Notes: generated from the letters alone by a model not told the origin. A stretch of 64,000 nucleotides of DNA from Clostridia bacterium (GCA_900769875.1 CAAGII010000147.1:1-64000), one strand, 5' to 3'. Counted from the first letter of the stretch, positions 52,227-61,556 are shown. Numbers and translations are program-made.

Positions 52227-53139
52227 GTTCCGCCTCCTCAAGCAGCCTGGTGATCAGCGCCATGCGCACGAAGCGACCGTTGCGCACCTGCTTGAAATAC
52301 ACGGCGCGCGGATCGTCGTCCACCCTTACGGAAATTTCGTTGACGCGCGGCAGCGGATGCAGGATGGACATATCCGGCTTTGCGTCCCGCAGCTTTTCGG
52401 GGTCAAGGATGTAGGTGTCCTTGAGGCGGACATAGTCGGCCTCGTTGAAGAAGCGCTCGCGCTGCACCCTTGTCATGTACAGAATGTCAAGCTCCGGCAT
52501 AACCTCCTCCATCGTCTCCACCTCGCGGAAGGGCACGCCCTGCTCGGTCATGGCGCGGGTGATGTAGGCAGGCACGCGCAGCTCGGGCGGGGAGATGAGC
52601 ACGAACGATACGCCGGGATAGCGGCTCATGGCGCCGATGAGGCTGTGCACGGTGCGGCCGAATTTCAGATCGCCGCACAGGCCGATGACCATCCTGTCGA
52701 GGCGCCCCTTTTCGCGGCGGATGGTGAGCAAATCGGTGAGGGTCTGGGTGGGATGATTGTGACCGCCGTCGCCCGCGTTGATGATGGGCACGCTGGAGCG
52801 TAGGCTGCCCGCCATCGGCGCGCCCTCCTTGGGATGGCGCATGGCGATGATATCGCAGTAGCAGCCCACGGTACGGATGGTGTCGGTGAGCGATTCGCCC
52901 TTGGCGGTGGACGAGGAATCCGCCGAGGAGAAGCCCAGCACGCTGCCGCCCATGCTCAGCATGGCGCTCTCAAAGGACAGGCGGGTGCGGGTGCTTGGCT
53001 CAAAGAAGAGCGTCGCAAGAATCTTTCCCTGCTGGCTCGCGGCGTAGCGGCGCGGATTGGCGATCATGTCATCCGCCAGATCCAGCACGGAGGTGATTTC
53101 CTCCACGGAAAAATCGGTGATATCGATCAGATGGCGCAA
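52216..53139 (-). CDS. pyrB: Aspartate carbamoyltransferase catalytic subunit
   Basis: The 307-aa enzyme joins carbamoyl phosphate and aspartate. The carbamoyl-phosphate site is [16 protein letters not shown] (~45-60), with the catalytic loop [24 protein letters not shown], and the late [10 protein letters not shown] choose TTG 53139 (giving [10 protein letters not shown]) because AAAGGAG lies eight bases upstream; the in-frame GTG at 53148 overlaps that site. With PyrI it should form the allosteric holoenzyme. Confidence 0.95.
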   Translation of the reverse strand: MRHLIDITDFSVEEITSVLDLADDMIANPRRYAASQQGKILATLFFEPSTRTRLSFESAMLSMGGSVLGFSSADSSSTAKGESLTDTIRTVGCYCDIIAMRHPKEGAPMAGSLRSSVPIINAGDGGHNHPTQTLTDLLTIRREKGRLDRMVIGLCGDLKFGRTVHSLIGAMSRYPGVSFVLISPPELRVPAYITRAMTEQGVPFREVETMEEVMPELDILYMTRVQRERFFNEADYVRLKDTYILDPEKLRDAKPDMSILHPLPRVNEISVRVDDDPRAVYFKQVRNGRFVRMALITRLLEEAEHEH

Positions 53140-53226
53140 CCAAAACACTCCTTTGCGGTAGGATCGCGGGCGTTTTTGCCGGGCTGATACGATGATGGAA
53201 CGGGCCGGGCGAAGCCGGGAGGCGCG

Positions 53227-53859
53227 TTATCTGTTCATCCAGCTTTCGTCCGAGGGATTGGCGCGGAAGCGCTTCAGGCGCTCGATATCCTCCGCGCGGA
53301 TGTAACCCTCCTCCGCGGCGACCTCGCATAGCACGTCGAAGTTGGACAGGCTGTGGTTGACAACGCCCGCGGCGTTCAGGCGCTCGATTCCCTTGCTCAT
53401 GCCGTAGGTGAAGATGCTCGCGATGCCCAGCACCTCCGCGCCGGCCTCACGCAGCACATCGACGACCTCCAGCACGGAGCCGCCGGTGGAGATGAGATCC
53501 TCCACCACGACCACCTTCTGGCCGGGCAGCAGCCTGCCCTCAATCTGGTTGCCGCGGCCGTGATCCTTGTGCCCGCTGCGCACATAGCCCATGGGCAGGC
53601 CCATCATGTGGGCGGTGATGGCGGCGTGCGCAATGCCCGCGGTGGAGGTGCCCTCCAGCACCTCCGCTTCGGGATAGTAGCGGCGGATGGTTTCCATCAG
53701 CCCGGTTTCCACATCGGTACGCACCTCGGGCGAGGAAAGGGTGAGGCGGTTATCGCAGTAAATGGGGCTCTTGATGCCGCTGGCCCAGGTAAAGGGCTCG
53801 TCGGGACGCAGGAATACGGCATGAATGGACAGAAGATCCTTCGCGATTTTTCTTTCCAT
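53227..53859 (-). CDS. pyrE: Orotate phosphoribosyltransferase
   Basis: The 210-aa enzyme makes OMP from orotate and PRPP. The PRPP-binding motif VVVVEDLISTGGSVLEVV is near residue 115, preceded by the flexible loop YVRSGHKDHGRGNQIEG. AAAGGAG precedes ATG 53859. The gene follows pyrF and precedes pyrB in the pyr operon. Confidence 0.95.
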   Translation of the reverse strand: MERKIAKDLLSIHAVFLRPDEPFTWASGIKSPIYCDNRLTLSSPEVRTDVETGLMETIRRYYPEAEVLEGTSTAGIAHAAITAHMMGLPMGYVRSGHKDHGRGNQIEGRLLPGQKVVVVEDLISTGGSVLEVVDVLREAGAEVLGIASIFTYGMSKGIERLNAAGVVNHSLSNFDVLCEVAAEEGYIRAEDIERLKRFRANPSDESWMNR

Positions 53860-53896
53860 GATGAACACTCCTTTGCTTGTCGCTGTCGTTTGTTTT

Positions 53897-54595
53897 TTAC
53901 TGGCCAAGGAACTCGCGGCAGCAGCGCTCATAGGCAGCCACGGGATCCTCCGCCGCGGTGATGGGACGGCCCACCACAATGTAGTCGCTGGCGGCCCGCG
54001 CCCGTTCGGGCGTCATGATGCGCACCTGATCGCCCACCTCGCCGTCCGCAAAGCGGATGCCGGGGGTCACGGTGAGGAAATCCTCGCCGCAGGCCTCCTT
54101 GACCAGCGCGGCCTCCAGCGGCGAGCAGACCACGCCGGGCAGTCCGGCTGCTTTGGCGTTGCGCGCGTAGGCCTTCACAGTGTCGGGCATGGACGCGTTC
54201 ACGAGCAGCTCCTTCTGCATGCGCTCCTCGCTGGTGGAGGTCAGCTGGGTCACAGCCAGCAGCGTGGCGCAGCTGCCGTCCTCGCGGGTCAGTCCCTCAC
54301 GGGCGGCCTCCATCATCGCGATGGTGCCGCTGGCGTGCAGATTGGTCATATCCACATCGAGACGGGAAAGCACCTTCATTGCCTTTTTCACGGTGTTGGG
54401 GATGTCGTGCAGCTTCAAATCCAGGAACACCTTGTGCCCCCGCTCCTTGATGGCGCGCACAATGTCGGGGCCTTCCGCGTAGTACAGCTCCATGCCGATC
54501 TTGACATAGGGCTTGCGGCCGGTAAAGCGGTCGAGGAAGGCGAGGGTTTTCTCCTTGCTCTCAAAGTCGAGGGCGATGATCACATCCGTGGCCAT
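53897..54595 (-). CDS. pyrF: Orotidine-5'-phosphate decarboxylase
   Basis: The 232-aa TIM-barrel enzyme converts OMP to UMP. It shows [24 protein letters not shown], the catalytic tetrad region [13 protein letters not shown] (~residues 59-71), [14 protein letters not shown] and [14 protein letters not shown] precedes ATG 54595; an in-frame ATG 18 bases upstream overlaps the ribosome site. Confidence 0.96.
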   Translation of the reverse strand: MATDVIIALDFESKEKTLAFLDRFTGRKPYVKIGMELYYAEGPDIVRAIKERGHKVFLDLKLHDIPNTVKKAMKVLSRLDVDMTNLHASGTIAMMEAAREGLTREDGSCATLLAVTQLTSTSEERMQKELLVNASMPDTVKAYARNAKAAGLPGVVCSPLEAALVKEACGEDFLTVTPGIRFADGEVGDQVRIMTPERARAASDYIVVGRPITAAEDPVAAYERCCREFLGQ

Positions 54596-54627
54596 GATGA
54601 AACCTCCTTGCATTTGCGTCGCTTTGT

Positions 54628-55536
54628 TCAGATGCGCGTGATGTCGCTCAGACAGTCAATGCCGAGCGAATCCATCACGGCGGGAAGATCGTCAATGATG
54701 TCCCTGCAGGCGGTCGGGTTCACCAGATTGGCGGCGCCGACCTGCACAGCCTTCGCACCGGCCATGAGCATCTCGACAACGTCCTGCGCGGTCGAAATGC
54801 CGCCCATGCCGATCACGGGGATGCTCACAGCACCCGTGACCTGATACACCATGCGCAGCGCCACCGGGAAGATGCCGGGGCCGGAGTAGCCGCCCATGGT
54901 GTTGGCGAGCACCGGACGGCGGCGCCTGATGTCAATGCGCATGCCCAGCAGCGTGTTGATGAGGCTCAGTCCGTCCGCGCCCGCGTCCTCGCAGGCTTTG
55001 GCGATGGACACGATGTCCGTCACATTGGGGCTGAGCTTGATGTAAACGGGCTTGGTCGCCACGCGCTTCACGGCGGACGTGATCCGGGCGGCCGCCTCGC
55101 AGCTGGTGCCGAACGCCATGCCGCCGCCGTGCACATTGGGGCAGGAGATGTTGATTTCAAGAATCTCAACCTGCTCCTCGTGCGTCAGCCGCTCTGCGGC
55201 GTACACATAGTCCTCCACCGAGAAGCCGCTGATGTTGGCGATGATGGGCTTGCGGAAGATTCTGCGCAGTGCGGGAAGCTCATGGGCGATGACATGCTCC
55301 ACGCCGGGATTTTGCAGCCCGACGCTGTTGAGCATACCGTCGTGGCACTCCGCGATGCGGGGCGTGGGGTTGCCGAAGCGCGCTTCGCGGGTCGTACCCT
55401 TGAAGGAAAGGCTGCCCAGCACGTTGATGTCATAATAGGGGGTGAACTCCTGCCCGAAGCCAAAGGTGCCGCTGGCCGGAATCACGGGGTTGTCCAGCCG
55501 CACGCCGGAGAGGGTGACCGAAAGATCCTTCACCAT
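54628..55536 (-). CDS. pyrD: Dihydroorotate dehydrogenase, class 1B catalytic subunit
   Basis: The 302-aa FMN enzyme oxidises dihydroorotate. Features are [48 protein letters not shown] with the catalytic Cys of class 1 enzymes nearby, [12 protein letters not shown] and [12 protein letters not shown]. It pairs with PyrK, whose gene overlaps its start by seven bases, as expected for the NAD-linked 1B form. Confidence 0.95.
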   Translation of the reverse strand: MVKDLSVTLSGVRLDNPVIPASGTFGFGQEFTPYYDINVLGSLSFKGTTREARFGNPTPRIAECHDGMLNSVGLQNPGVEHVIAHELPALRRIFRKPIIANISGFSVEDYVYAAERLTHEEQVEILEINISCPNVHGGGMAFGTSCEAAARITSAVKRVATKPVYIKLSPNVTDIVSIAKACEDAGADGLSLINTLLGMRIDIRRRRPVLANTMGGYSGPGIFPVALRMVYQVTGAVSIPVIGMGGISTAQDVVEMLMAGAKAVQVGAANLVNPTACRDIIDDLPAVMDSLGIDCLSDITRI

Positions 55537-56252
55537 AGGATTTCCTCCTTGTCCAGCACGGGCCCGTCCTTGCAGATACGCTTGTAGCCGCCCTTCACCC
55601 TGACGGTGCAGCCCATGCACGCGCCGAAGCCGCAGCCCATGCGCTCCTCAAAGCTGTACTGGCCGGGCACCGTGGTCGCGCTGTCCAGCGCGCGGAGCAT
55701 CGGCAGGGGGCCGCAGGCGCACACGCTGTCAAAGTCGAGCTTTGAAAGCGCGTCCGTCACAAGGCCGCGCATTCCCTCGCTGCCGTCCATCGTGGTGACG
55801 GTCATGGGCGCGCCCATTTGCTCGATTTCATCGCGCAGGAAGATTTCATCCGCCGTACCAAAGCCGGCGAGCACCGTGGGCTGCTTGCCCTCGCGAAGCA
55901 GCGCCCTGCACAGCCCCACAAGCGGGGGAAGCCCCACGCCGCCGCCGACAAGCAGCGGACGCATGCCGCAGCGAGCGGTGTCAAAGCCGTTGCCAAGCCC
56001 GGTGAGCAGGTCAAGCGCCATACCGGGCCGGTAGCCGGTCATCGCGTCCGTGCCGTTGCCCACGACCTTGTACACAAGCGTCAGGGATTCGCTGTCCCAG
56101 TCGCATACCGAGATGGGGCGGCGCAGATAGAAGCCCGGCAGCTGCAGCTGCACAAACTGGCCCGGGCGTGTGATGGCGGACGTGTCGCCACGCAGCCTCA
56201 TCCGCCATACAAGGCGGGTCAGCGGCAGGTGTTCGGTGATGATGAATTGCAT
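55530..56252 (-). CDS. pyrK: Dihydroorotate dehydrogenase electron-transfer subunit
   Basis: The 240-aa PyrK protein is ferredoxin-reductase-like: an FAD domain (GQFVQLQLPGFYLRRPISVCDW), an NAD-binding domain (LLVGGGVGLPPLVGL) and a 2Fe-2S cluster with Cys in MGCGFGACMGCTVRV and ICKDGPV. It passes electrons from PyrD to NAD+. AAGGAGG precedes the ATG. It lies between pyrC and pyrD. Confidence 0.95.
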   Translation of the reverse strand: MQFIITEHLPLTRLVWRMRLRGDTSAITRPGQFVQLQLPGFYLRRPISVCDWDSESLTLVYKVVGNGTDAMTGYRPGMALDLLTGLGNGFDTARCGMRPLLVGGGVGLPPLVGLCRALLREGKQPTVLAGFGTADEIFLRDEIEQMGAPMTVTTMDGSEGMRGLVTDALSKLDFDSVCACGPLPMLRALDSATTVPGQYSFEERMGCGFGACMGCTVRVKGGYKRICKDGPVLDKEEILW

Positions 56253-56274
56253 CCGTGTACCTCCTTGCGCCTGA

Positions 56275-57546
56275 TTACAGCGCGGTATAGGCGATCCTGT
56301 CGCCCACCATGGTCAAACGGCAGGCGGCGTGTACCTCCCAGCCGACAAAGGGCGTCGCGCGCCCCATGGAGAGGAACTGCTCCGGGTCGATGCGCTCGCA
56401 TGCGTGCAGGTCAAACGCGGTCAGCTCGGCGCGCGCGCCCTCGCGCAGACCGCCGGACAGACGGAAGCGTGCGCGCGGCGCGTACGACAGCCTGTCAATG
56501 AGCATGGAAAGCGGCATCACGCCCGTCTCCACAAGCCTCGTATAAAGCAGAGGGAACGCCGTTTCAATGCCCACGATTCCCATGGCGGAGCGCGCGAGGC
56601 CGCGGCTCTTTTCCTCGGCGCTGTGCGGCGCGTGGTCGGTGGCGATCATGTCGATCGTGCCGTCCAGCAGCCCCTCCAGCAGGGCCTGCCGGTCGCTCTC
56701 GTCGCGCAGGGGCGGGTTCATTTTGAAGCGGCCCTCGTCCCGCAGGTCGTCCTGTGAAAGCAGCAGATAGTGCGGCGCGGTCTCGCAGGTGATGTTCAGC
56801 CCCTCCGCCTTGGCCGCGCGGATCAGCGCCACCGATTCTCGGCAGCTGACATGACACACATGATAGGCGCAGCCGGTTTCGCGCGCCAGTGCGATATCGC
56901 GCCTGATCGGCTCCCATTCGCTCTGGGAGGGAATGCCCGGGATGCCGTGCGCCCTCGCGTAGCTGCCCGCGTGGATCGCGCCGTGCTGCGGAATGAGGCG
57001 CATATCCTCGCAGTGCGCGGCGATGATGCTGTCCGCCTCACGGCAGCGCCGCATCGCAAGGCGCATGGTGTCCTCCTCCTTCACGCCGCGCCCGTCGTCG
57101 GAAAAGCCGCATACGCGCGGAGCGAGGCGCGCCATGTCCACCACCTCGCCCTCGCCCCGCTGACCGCGGGTGATCGCGCCGTAGGGCATCACGCGGATCA
57201 CCGCGTTTTCCGCAATCAGCTTTTCCTGCGCCGCAAGACCCTCGTCGCAGTCGGGCACGGGATTCAGGTTGGGCATGGCGCATACGGTGGTGTAGCCGCC
57301 GCGCGCGCATGCCCGCGTGCCGCTTGCGATGGTTTCCTTATAAGAAAAACCCGGCTCGCGCAAATGCACATGCACATCCACGAAACCGGGAAAAACAGCC
57401 AGACCGTCAAGATCCAAAACGCGTGCCTGGGGGGAAGCCAAAACAGTATCGCCCATGGCGCTGATGACGCCGTCCGTGATCTCCACATCCATGGGATGAA
57501 GCTGCCCCCGGTCATAGACCAGACCGCCCTGAAGCAAGGTTTTCAT
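56275..57546 (-). CDS. pyrC: Dihydroorotase
   Basis: The 423-aa type I dihydroorotase closes the dihydroorotate ring. Metal-binding motifs are VDVHVHLREPG (~58-68), AHCED, CHVSC and ATDHAPHS. ATG 57546 has GGGAGG seven bases upstream. It is the first gene of the pyr operon (C-K-D-F-E-B-I), driven by the promoter at 57623-57651. The leader is only ~70 bases and shows a small hairpin but no PyrR-type terminator. Confidence 0.95.
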   Translation of the reverse strand: MKTLLQGGLVYDRGQLHPMDVEITDGVISAMGDTVLASPQARVLDLDGLAVFPGFVDVHVHLREPGFSYKETIASGTRACARGGYTTVCAMPNLNPVPDCDEGLAAQEKLIAENAVIRVMPYGAITRGQRGEGEVVDMARLAPRVCGFSDDGRGVKEEDTMRLAMRRCREADSIIAAHCEDMRLIPQHGAIHAGSYARAHGIPGIPSQSEWEPIRRDIALARETGCAYHVCHVSCRESVALIRAAKAEGLNITCETAPHYLLLSQDDLRDEGRFKMNPPLRDESDRQALLEGLLDGTIDMIATDHAPHSAEEKSRGLARSAMGIVGIETAFPLLYTRLVETGVMPLSMLIDRLSYAPRARFRLSGGLREGARAELTAFDLHACERIDPEQFLSMGRATPFVGWEVHAACRLTMVGDRIAYTAL

Positions 57547-57622
57547 CAAGCATCCTCCCCGCCGGGACATTGCCAGCTGCCAATATCAGACCGCACGAAA
57601 CAAGCACCCTGCGGCCTGCTCT

Positions 57623-57651
57623 ATTATAGCGGATACCGAGGGGGATTTCAA
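57623..57651 (-). promoter_or_regulatory. pyr operon promoter
   Basis: Minus-strand TTGAAA (57651-57646), 17 bases, TATAAT (57628-57623). Confidence 0.85.
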
Positions 57652-57694
57652 GGGGAACATGCCCGCATTTTCATACAAACAGCCGTATTTTGTC

Positions 57695-57723
57695 TTGCTG
57701 TCAGGCGCGGAGTGTGCTATAAT
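57695..57723 (+). promoter_or_regulatory. mscL promoter
   Basis: TTGCTG (57695-57700), 17 bases, TATAAT (57718-57723) with TGC before it. The core GGAGTGTGCTATAATGA is shared with the promoter at 5706-5734. Confidence 0.78.
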
Positions 57724-57766
57724 GAAGCAATCCATGATACCCCATACGACAAAGGAGGAATCTCCC

Positions 57767-58195
57767 ATGAAGAAGTTTCTCAATGAGTTCAAGGCCTTTG
57801 CCCTGCGCGGCAATGTACTCGACCTCGCAGTCGGCGTGATCGTCGGCGGCGCGTTCACCGCGATTGTCACCGCGCTGACCACCAACTTCATCAACCCCCT
57901 GCTCAACTTCATCCTCACGCCCGACCATCAGCCCGGCATGATCGGCGATACCGGCGTGGCGTGGACGTTTGGCGGCGCGCTCTCCGCGTTCCTGACGGTG
58001 GTTGTCAACTTCGTCATCACGGCGTTCGTGCTGTTCTGCATCGTGCGCGGCATCAACAAGCTGGTTTCGCTGGGCAAGAAGCCCGAAGCGCCCAAGGCGC
58101 CCACCACCAAGGAGTGCCCCTACTGCAAGAGCGAGATCCCGCTGCTGGCCAGCAAGTGCAAGTTCTGCGCCTCCGAGGTTCCGGTGAAAAAGTAA
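57767..58195 (+). CDS. mscL: Large-conductance mechanosensitive channel with C-terminal zinc ribbon
   Basis: The 142-aa protein has the MscL pore helix (FKAFALRGNVLDLAVGVIVGGAF, ~8-30), a periplasmic loop and the second helix (FLTVVVNFVITAFVLFCIV, ~75-95). Instead of the short cytoplasmic helix alone it ends in a double-CxxC zinc ribbon (CPYCKSEIPLLASKCKFC). MscL releases solutes on osmotic downshock. AAAGGAGG precedes ATG 57767. Confidence 0.94.
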   Translation: MKKFLNEFKAFALRGNVLDLAVGVIVGGAFTAIVTALTTNFINPLLNFILTPDHQPGMIGDTGVAWTFGGALSAFLTVVVNFVITAFVLFCIVRGINKLVSLGKKPEAPKAPTTKECPYCKSEIPLLASKCKFCASEVPVKK

Positions 58196-58205
58196 CGCCC
58201 GGCGG

Positions 58206-58299
58206 TTGACAAAACCGCGCGGCGCGTGTATACTCTTTCCACACACGCTTACAGCAATGCAAGCCTCTGCGATTGAACATGACGGCGCAGGGGCTTTTT
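58206..58299 (+). promoter_or_regulatory. Consensus promoter followed by a leader terminator (attenuator)
   Basis: TTGACA (58206-58211), 17 bases, TATACT (58229-58234). About 25 bases after the expected start lies a stem AAGCCTCTGCG (58261-58271) with CGCAGGGGCTT (58286-58296), followed by T-rich sequence. The competing pairing GCTT...AAGC lies just upstream. The gene starts at 58343, so most transcripts would stop unless antitermination occurs. The hairpin may instead simply end mscL. Confidence 0.6.
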
Positions 58300-58342
58300 C
58301 TATACTTTTCTGCAAGGGAAGCCCGCTGCATGGGAGGAAAAA

Positions 58343-58915
58343 ATGAATACTGTCAAGCGAAAAAACGTCGGCACGCACTTCTCCATGTGCGTACAGCCCG
58401 CCTTTCTGATTGGCACGAACAATGAGGACGGCTCGTACAACTTCGCGCCCATCACATGGGTCAGCGTGACCAATGAACGGGACGACGAGTATCTGCTGGT
58501 CATCAGCATGGCAGGCACCAAAACGACAAAGCAGAATGTCATCCGCACGGGCGTGCTGAGCGTCAACCTTGTCAGCACGGACATGCTCGCGCTTATGGAT
58601 TACCTCGGCACCCATCACGCGAGCGACGGCAGAAAGGACGCGCTTCCCTACGCGGTGGGGCGGGGCGCGGCAGTTGACGTGCCCGTGCTGGATGCAAGCC
58701 GCTGGGTCTACGAATGCGAGGTCGAGCGCGCGGTGGAGACGGGAGTGTCCACAACCTTCTTCTGCCGCATCCGGAACATCCAGGTGGATGAGCGGCTGCA
58801 TTGCCGCGACGCGTTCGACGTCGATCTGACGCAGCTGGACCCGGTGATCTATTCGGGCAAATACCACAGCGTCGGCCGCCTGCTGGGCAGCATTGGCGAC
58901 CTTGCGCGGCCATGA
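58343..58915 (+). CDS. Flavin reductase-like domain protein
   Basis: The 190-aa protein matches the FMN-binding split-barrel/flavin reductase-like family: HFSMCVQPAFLIGTNNEDGSYNFAPITWVSVTN at the N-terminus, KTTKQNVIRTGVLSVNLVS (~60-78) and LDPVIYSGKYHSVGRLLG at the end. Such proteins bind FMN and reduce flavins or small substrates; the substrate is unknown. GGGAGG precedes the ATG. It has its own promoter with an attenuator-like hairpin. The ABC exporter genes begin 51 bases downstream. Confidence 0.85.
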   Translation: MNTVKRKNVGTHFSMCVQPAFLIGTNNEDGSYNFAPITWVSVTNERDDEYLLVISMAGTKTTKQNVIRTGVLSVNLVSTDMLALMDYLGTHHASDGRKDALPYAVGRGAAVDVPVLDASRWVYECEVERAVETGVSTTFFCRIRNIQVDERLHCRDAFDVDLTQLDPVIYSGKYHSVGRLLGSIGDLARP

Positions 58916-58966
58916 TGCGCGCACCGGCAATGTTTGGACACACGAATGAAGGGAGGGACTTTCTCC

Positions 58967-59962
58967 ATGCAGACGGAGAAAAACACAGGCTACATCCGTG
59001 CCGATGGTCTTTGCAAGCAGTACATCCGCCGCGTCAAGACAGAGGGCGGCGGTCTGTCGCGGCTGTGGAAGCGCGAAACGCAGCGCGTGGACGCCCTGAC
59101 GGACGTCAGCTTCACGGTGGGCGAGGGGGAGCTGGTGGGGCTGATTGGCCCCAACGGCGCGGGAAAATCGACCACGGTCAAGCTGCTTTGCGGCATTCTT
59201 ACCCCCAGCTCCGGCACCTGCACGGTGAACGGGCGCGTGCCGTGGAAGGAGCGGCGCGAGCATGTGCGGGAGCTTGGCGCGGTCTTCGGGCAGCGCAGCC
59301 AGCTGTGGTGGGATGTGCCCATCCGTGATTCCTACGAGCTGCTGCGCGATGTGTACGGCCTTTCGCAATCCGGCTACCGCGCGCGTCTTGAGGAGCTGAC
59401 CGACGCGCTCGACCTTGCGCCGCTGATGGAAACGCCTCTGCGGCAGCTGTCGCTGGGTCAGCGGATGCGCGCGGAGCTGTGCGGCTCGCTGCTGCATGAG
59501 CCGAGGCTGCTGTTTCTGGATGAGCCGACCATCGGTCTGGACGCGGTGAGCAAGCTGAAGCTGCGCACCTTCATCCGTGACGAGAACCGCCGCCACGGCA
59601 CCACCGTGCTGCTGACCACCCACGACATGGAGGATATGCTGGCGCTGTGCAGCCGCGTGATGGTGCTGGGGCATGGGCGGCTTCTGTACGACGGCGGTCT
59701 GGACGCGCTGCTCAGGCGGTACGATACCACGCATGTGCTGCGCTGCACCTTTGACGGCGCGGCGGACTGGAGCGGGCTGCCGAATTGCGTTTCGCGCAGC
59801 GCGGAGGGAGAGACAACCCTGCTGACCTACAGCCCGTCCGAGCTTCCTACGGCAACGCTGCTCAATCATGTGCTGCGCGCCGGTACGCTGCGCGAAATGA
59901 CGCTCAAGGAGCAGAACATCGACGCCATCATTGCCCGGATGTACAAGGAGCTTGCGCTATGA
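58967..59962 (+). CDS. ABC-2 type exporter ATPase
   Basis: The 331-aa ATPase has Walker A GPNGAGKST (~60), Q-loop GAVFGQRSQLWWD, signature LSLGQRMRAELCGSLL, Walker B LLFLDEPTIGLD and switch His in LLTTHDME. The FGQRSQLWWDVP segment is typical of ATPases paired with ABC2_membrane_6 (DUF990-like) permeases. I choose ATG 58967, with GGGAGGG ten bases upstream; TTG 58934 and ATG 58946 are alternatives. Its stop overlaps the first permease (ATGA). Confidence 0.92.
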   Translation: MQTEKNTGYIRADGLCKQYIRRVKTEGGGLSRLWKRETQRVDALTDVSFTVGEGELVGLIGPNGAGKSTTVKLLCGILTPSSGTCTVNGRVPWKERREHVRELGAVFGQRSQLWWDVPIRDSYELLRDVYGLSQSGYRARLEELTDALDLAPLMETPLRQLSLGQRMRAELCGSLLHEPRLLFLDEPTIGLDAVSKLKLRTFIRDENRRHGTTVLLTTHDMEDMLALCSRVMVLGHGRLLYDGGLDALLRRYDTTHVLRCTFDGAADWSGLPNCVSRSAEGETTLLTYSPSELPTATLLNHVLRAGTLREMTLKEQNIDAIIARMYKELAL

Positions 59963-60756
59963 AGCAATGGAAGCCGTATCTGAGCGCGTTCCGTCTGCGC
60001 GCCCTGCTGGAGACCCAGTATCGCGGCGCTGCGTTTGGCGGGCAGGTGACGCAGCTCTTTTTTGCCATGGTGCTGATTCTTCTCTACGAGGCGCTGTACG
60101 ACGGGAAGGATCCCGCCGCGTTTGCGCAGGTGGTGAGCTATGTGTGGCTGCAGCAGATGCTTTTCCGCGCCCTCTTTTCCAGCGAGGTTGAGCTGAGCAG
60201 CCAGATCATGTCCGGCGGCGTGGCCTATTCGTTGATCCGCCCGGTGGATCAGCAGGCGTGGTGGTTCTGCCGCACGCTGGCGCTGAAGGTGGTCGCCTGC
60301 CTGATGCGGTTTGTGCCCATGCTGCTGGTGCAAGTGCTGCTCCCGCCGGTATACCGGCTACAGCTGCCGGATTCTCCGCTTGCCCTTGCGCAGTTTCTTG
60401 TCTCGCTGTGCCTTGGCATGCTGTGCCTGACGCAGATTGCGAGCATCAGCGACGGCATGACCATGATCACGCTGGACAGGCGCGGCGTGAGCAGCATCAT
60501 CAACCTGTCCATGGCGGCGCTCTCGGGCAATATTGTGCCGCTGACGTTGTTCCCGGAAAAGGTGCAGTCGCTCATCCGCTATCAGCCCTTTGCGCAGGCG
60601 CTGGACGCGCCCATCCGCATGTATCAGCACCAGCAGGCGCTGCCTGACTTCGCGCTGAGCCTTGCGGTGCAGGCGCTCTGGCTTGCGGTGCTGACGCTTT
60701 GCGCGCGTATGCTCTGGCGCAGACAGCTGCGCTCGATGGTAGTACAGGGAGGTTGA
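59959..60756 (+). CDS. ABC-2 family permease (ABC2_membrane_6-like), first
   Basis: The 265-aa membrane protein has six predicted helices (about residues 22-45, 57-75, 105-130, 140-165, 170-195 and 230-250). The motif SYVWLQQMLFRALF and VAYSLIRPVDQQ match permeases of the DUF990-type ABC exporter. It forms a heterodimer with the next protein. The substrate is not known; lipids, drugs and peptides are all possible. It is translationally coupled to the ATPase gene. Confidence 0.88.
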   Translation: MKQWKPYLSAFRLRALLETQYRGAAFGGQVTQLFFAMVLILLYEALYDGKDPAAFAQVVSYVWLQQMLFRALFSSEVELSSQIMSGGVAYSLIRPVDQQAWWFCRTLALKVVACLMRFVPMLLVQVLLPPVYRLQLPDSPLALAQFLVSLCLGMLCLTQIASISDGMTMITLDRRGVSSIINLSMAALSGNIVPLTLFPEKVQSLIRYQPFAQALDAPIRMYQHQQALPDFALSLAVQALWLAVLTLCARMLWRRQLRSMVVQGG

Positions 60757-60761
60757 AGCGA

Positions 60762-61550
60762 TTGAAATACGTATGTCATTCCATGCGCATGATGCTGCGC
60801 TGCGCCACGCAGTACCGCGCGTCCTTCCTGCTGCAGACGCTGGGGCAGCTCATCATGACCGCGGGAGACCTGATGGCGGTGCTGGTGCTGATGAACCGTT
60901 TCGCGCATGTGGGACAGTGGCAGCCGGATGAAATTCTTGTGTTCTTTGGCGTGATGCAGCTGAGCTTCTCGCTGACCGAGTGCTTCGGGCGCGGCATCAC
61001 CAGCTTTGATCAGATGATTCGCAACGGACAGTTTGACTGCCTGATGCTTAGGCCGCGCAGCCTGCTTCTGCAGGTGGTCTGCTCCGCGCTTGATCCGAGA
61101 CGGCTGATTACCTCGCTCGTCGGGCTTGCCGCGGTGTGGGCGGGATTCACGCGCCTGGGGCTTTCGTGGTCGGCGGAGCGCGTGATCCTGCTTGTGCTCT
61201 CGGTGACAGGCGGCACCTTCCTGCTGCTCGGGCTTTTCCTGATCGCGGCGGCGGTGGTGTTCTTCTCGGTGCGCTCCATCGAAATGCTCAATGTGCTGAC
61301 CTATGGCGGGCGGTCGGCATGCCAGTATCCGGCGGACATCTACCCGGGCCCGCTGCGGGTGCTCTTTACTTGGGTTGCGCCGTTTGTGGTGTGCATGCAG
61401 CTCCCCGTCAGCGTCATGCTGGGCAAGCCGCTGCTGCCCGTCGGGTTCGGCGGCGCATGTGCCGCGCCGCTGATGGGCGTCGCGTTCTTCCTGCTGATGT
61501 CGCGGCTGTGGTATGTGGGCGCGCGGCATTACCGATCCACCGGCTCATAA
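60762..61550 (+). CDS. ABC-2 family permease (ABC2_membrane_6-like), second
   Basis: The 262-aa membrane protein has six predicted helices. It carries the family pattern RCATQYRASFLLQTLGQLI, DEILVFFGVMQLSFSLTECF, GQFDCLMLRPRSLLLQ and SACQYPADIYPGPLRVLFTWVAPF. I choose TTG 60762, since GGGAGG lies nine bases upstream; ATG 60783 is the next option. It is the last gene of the exporter operon and converges on jag. Confidence 0.88.
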   Translation: MKYVCHSMRMMLRCATQYRASFLLQTLGQLIMTAGDLMAVLVLMNRFAHVGQWQPDEILVFFGVMQLSFSLTECFGRGITSFDQMIRNGQFDCLMLRPRSLLLQVVCSALDPRRLITSLVGLAAVWAGFTRLGLSWSAERVILLVLSVTGGTFLLLGLFLIAAAVVFFSVRSIEMLNVLTYGGRSACQYPADIYPGPLRVLFTWVAPFVVCMQLPVSVMLGKPLLPVGFGGACAAPLMGVAFFLLMSRLWYVGARHYRSTGS

Positions 61551-61556
61551 GCATGC

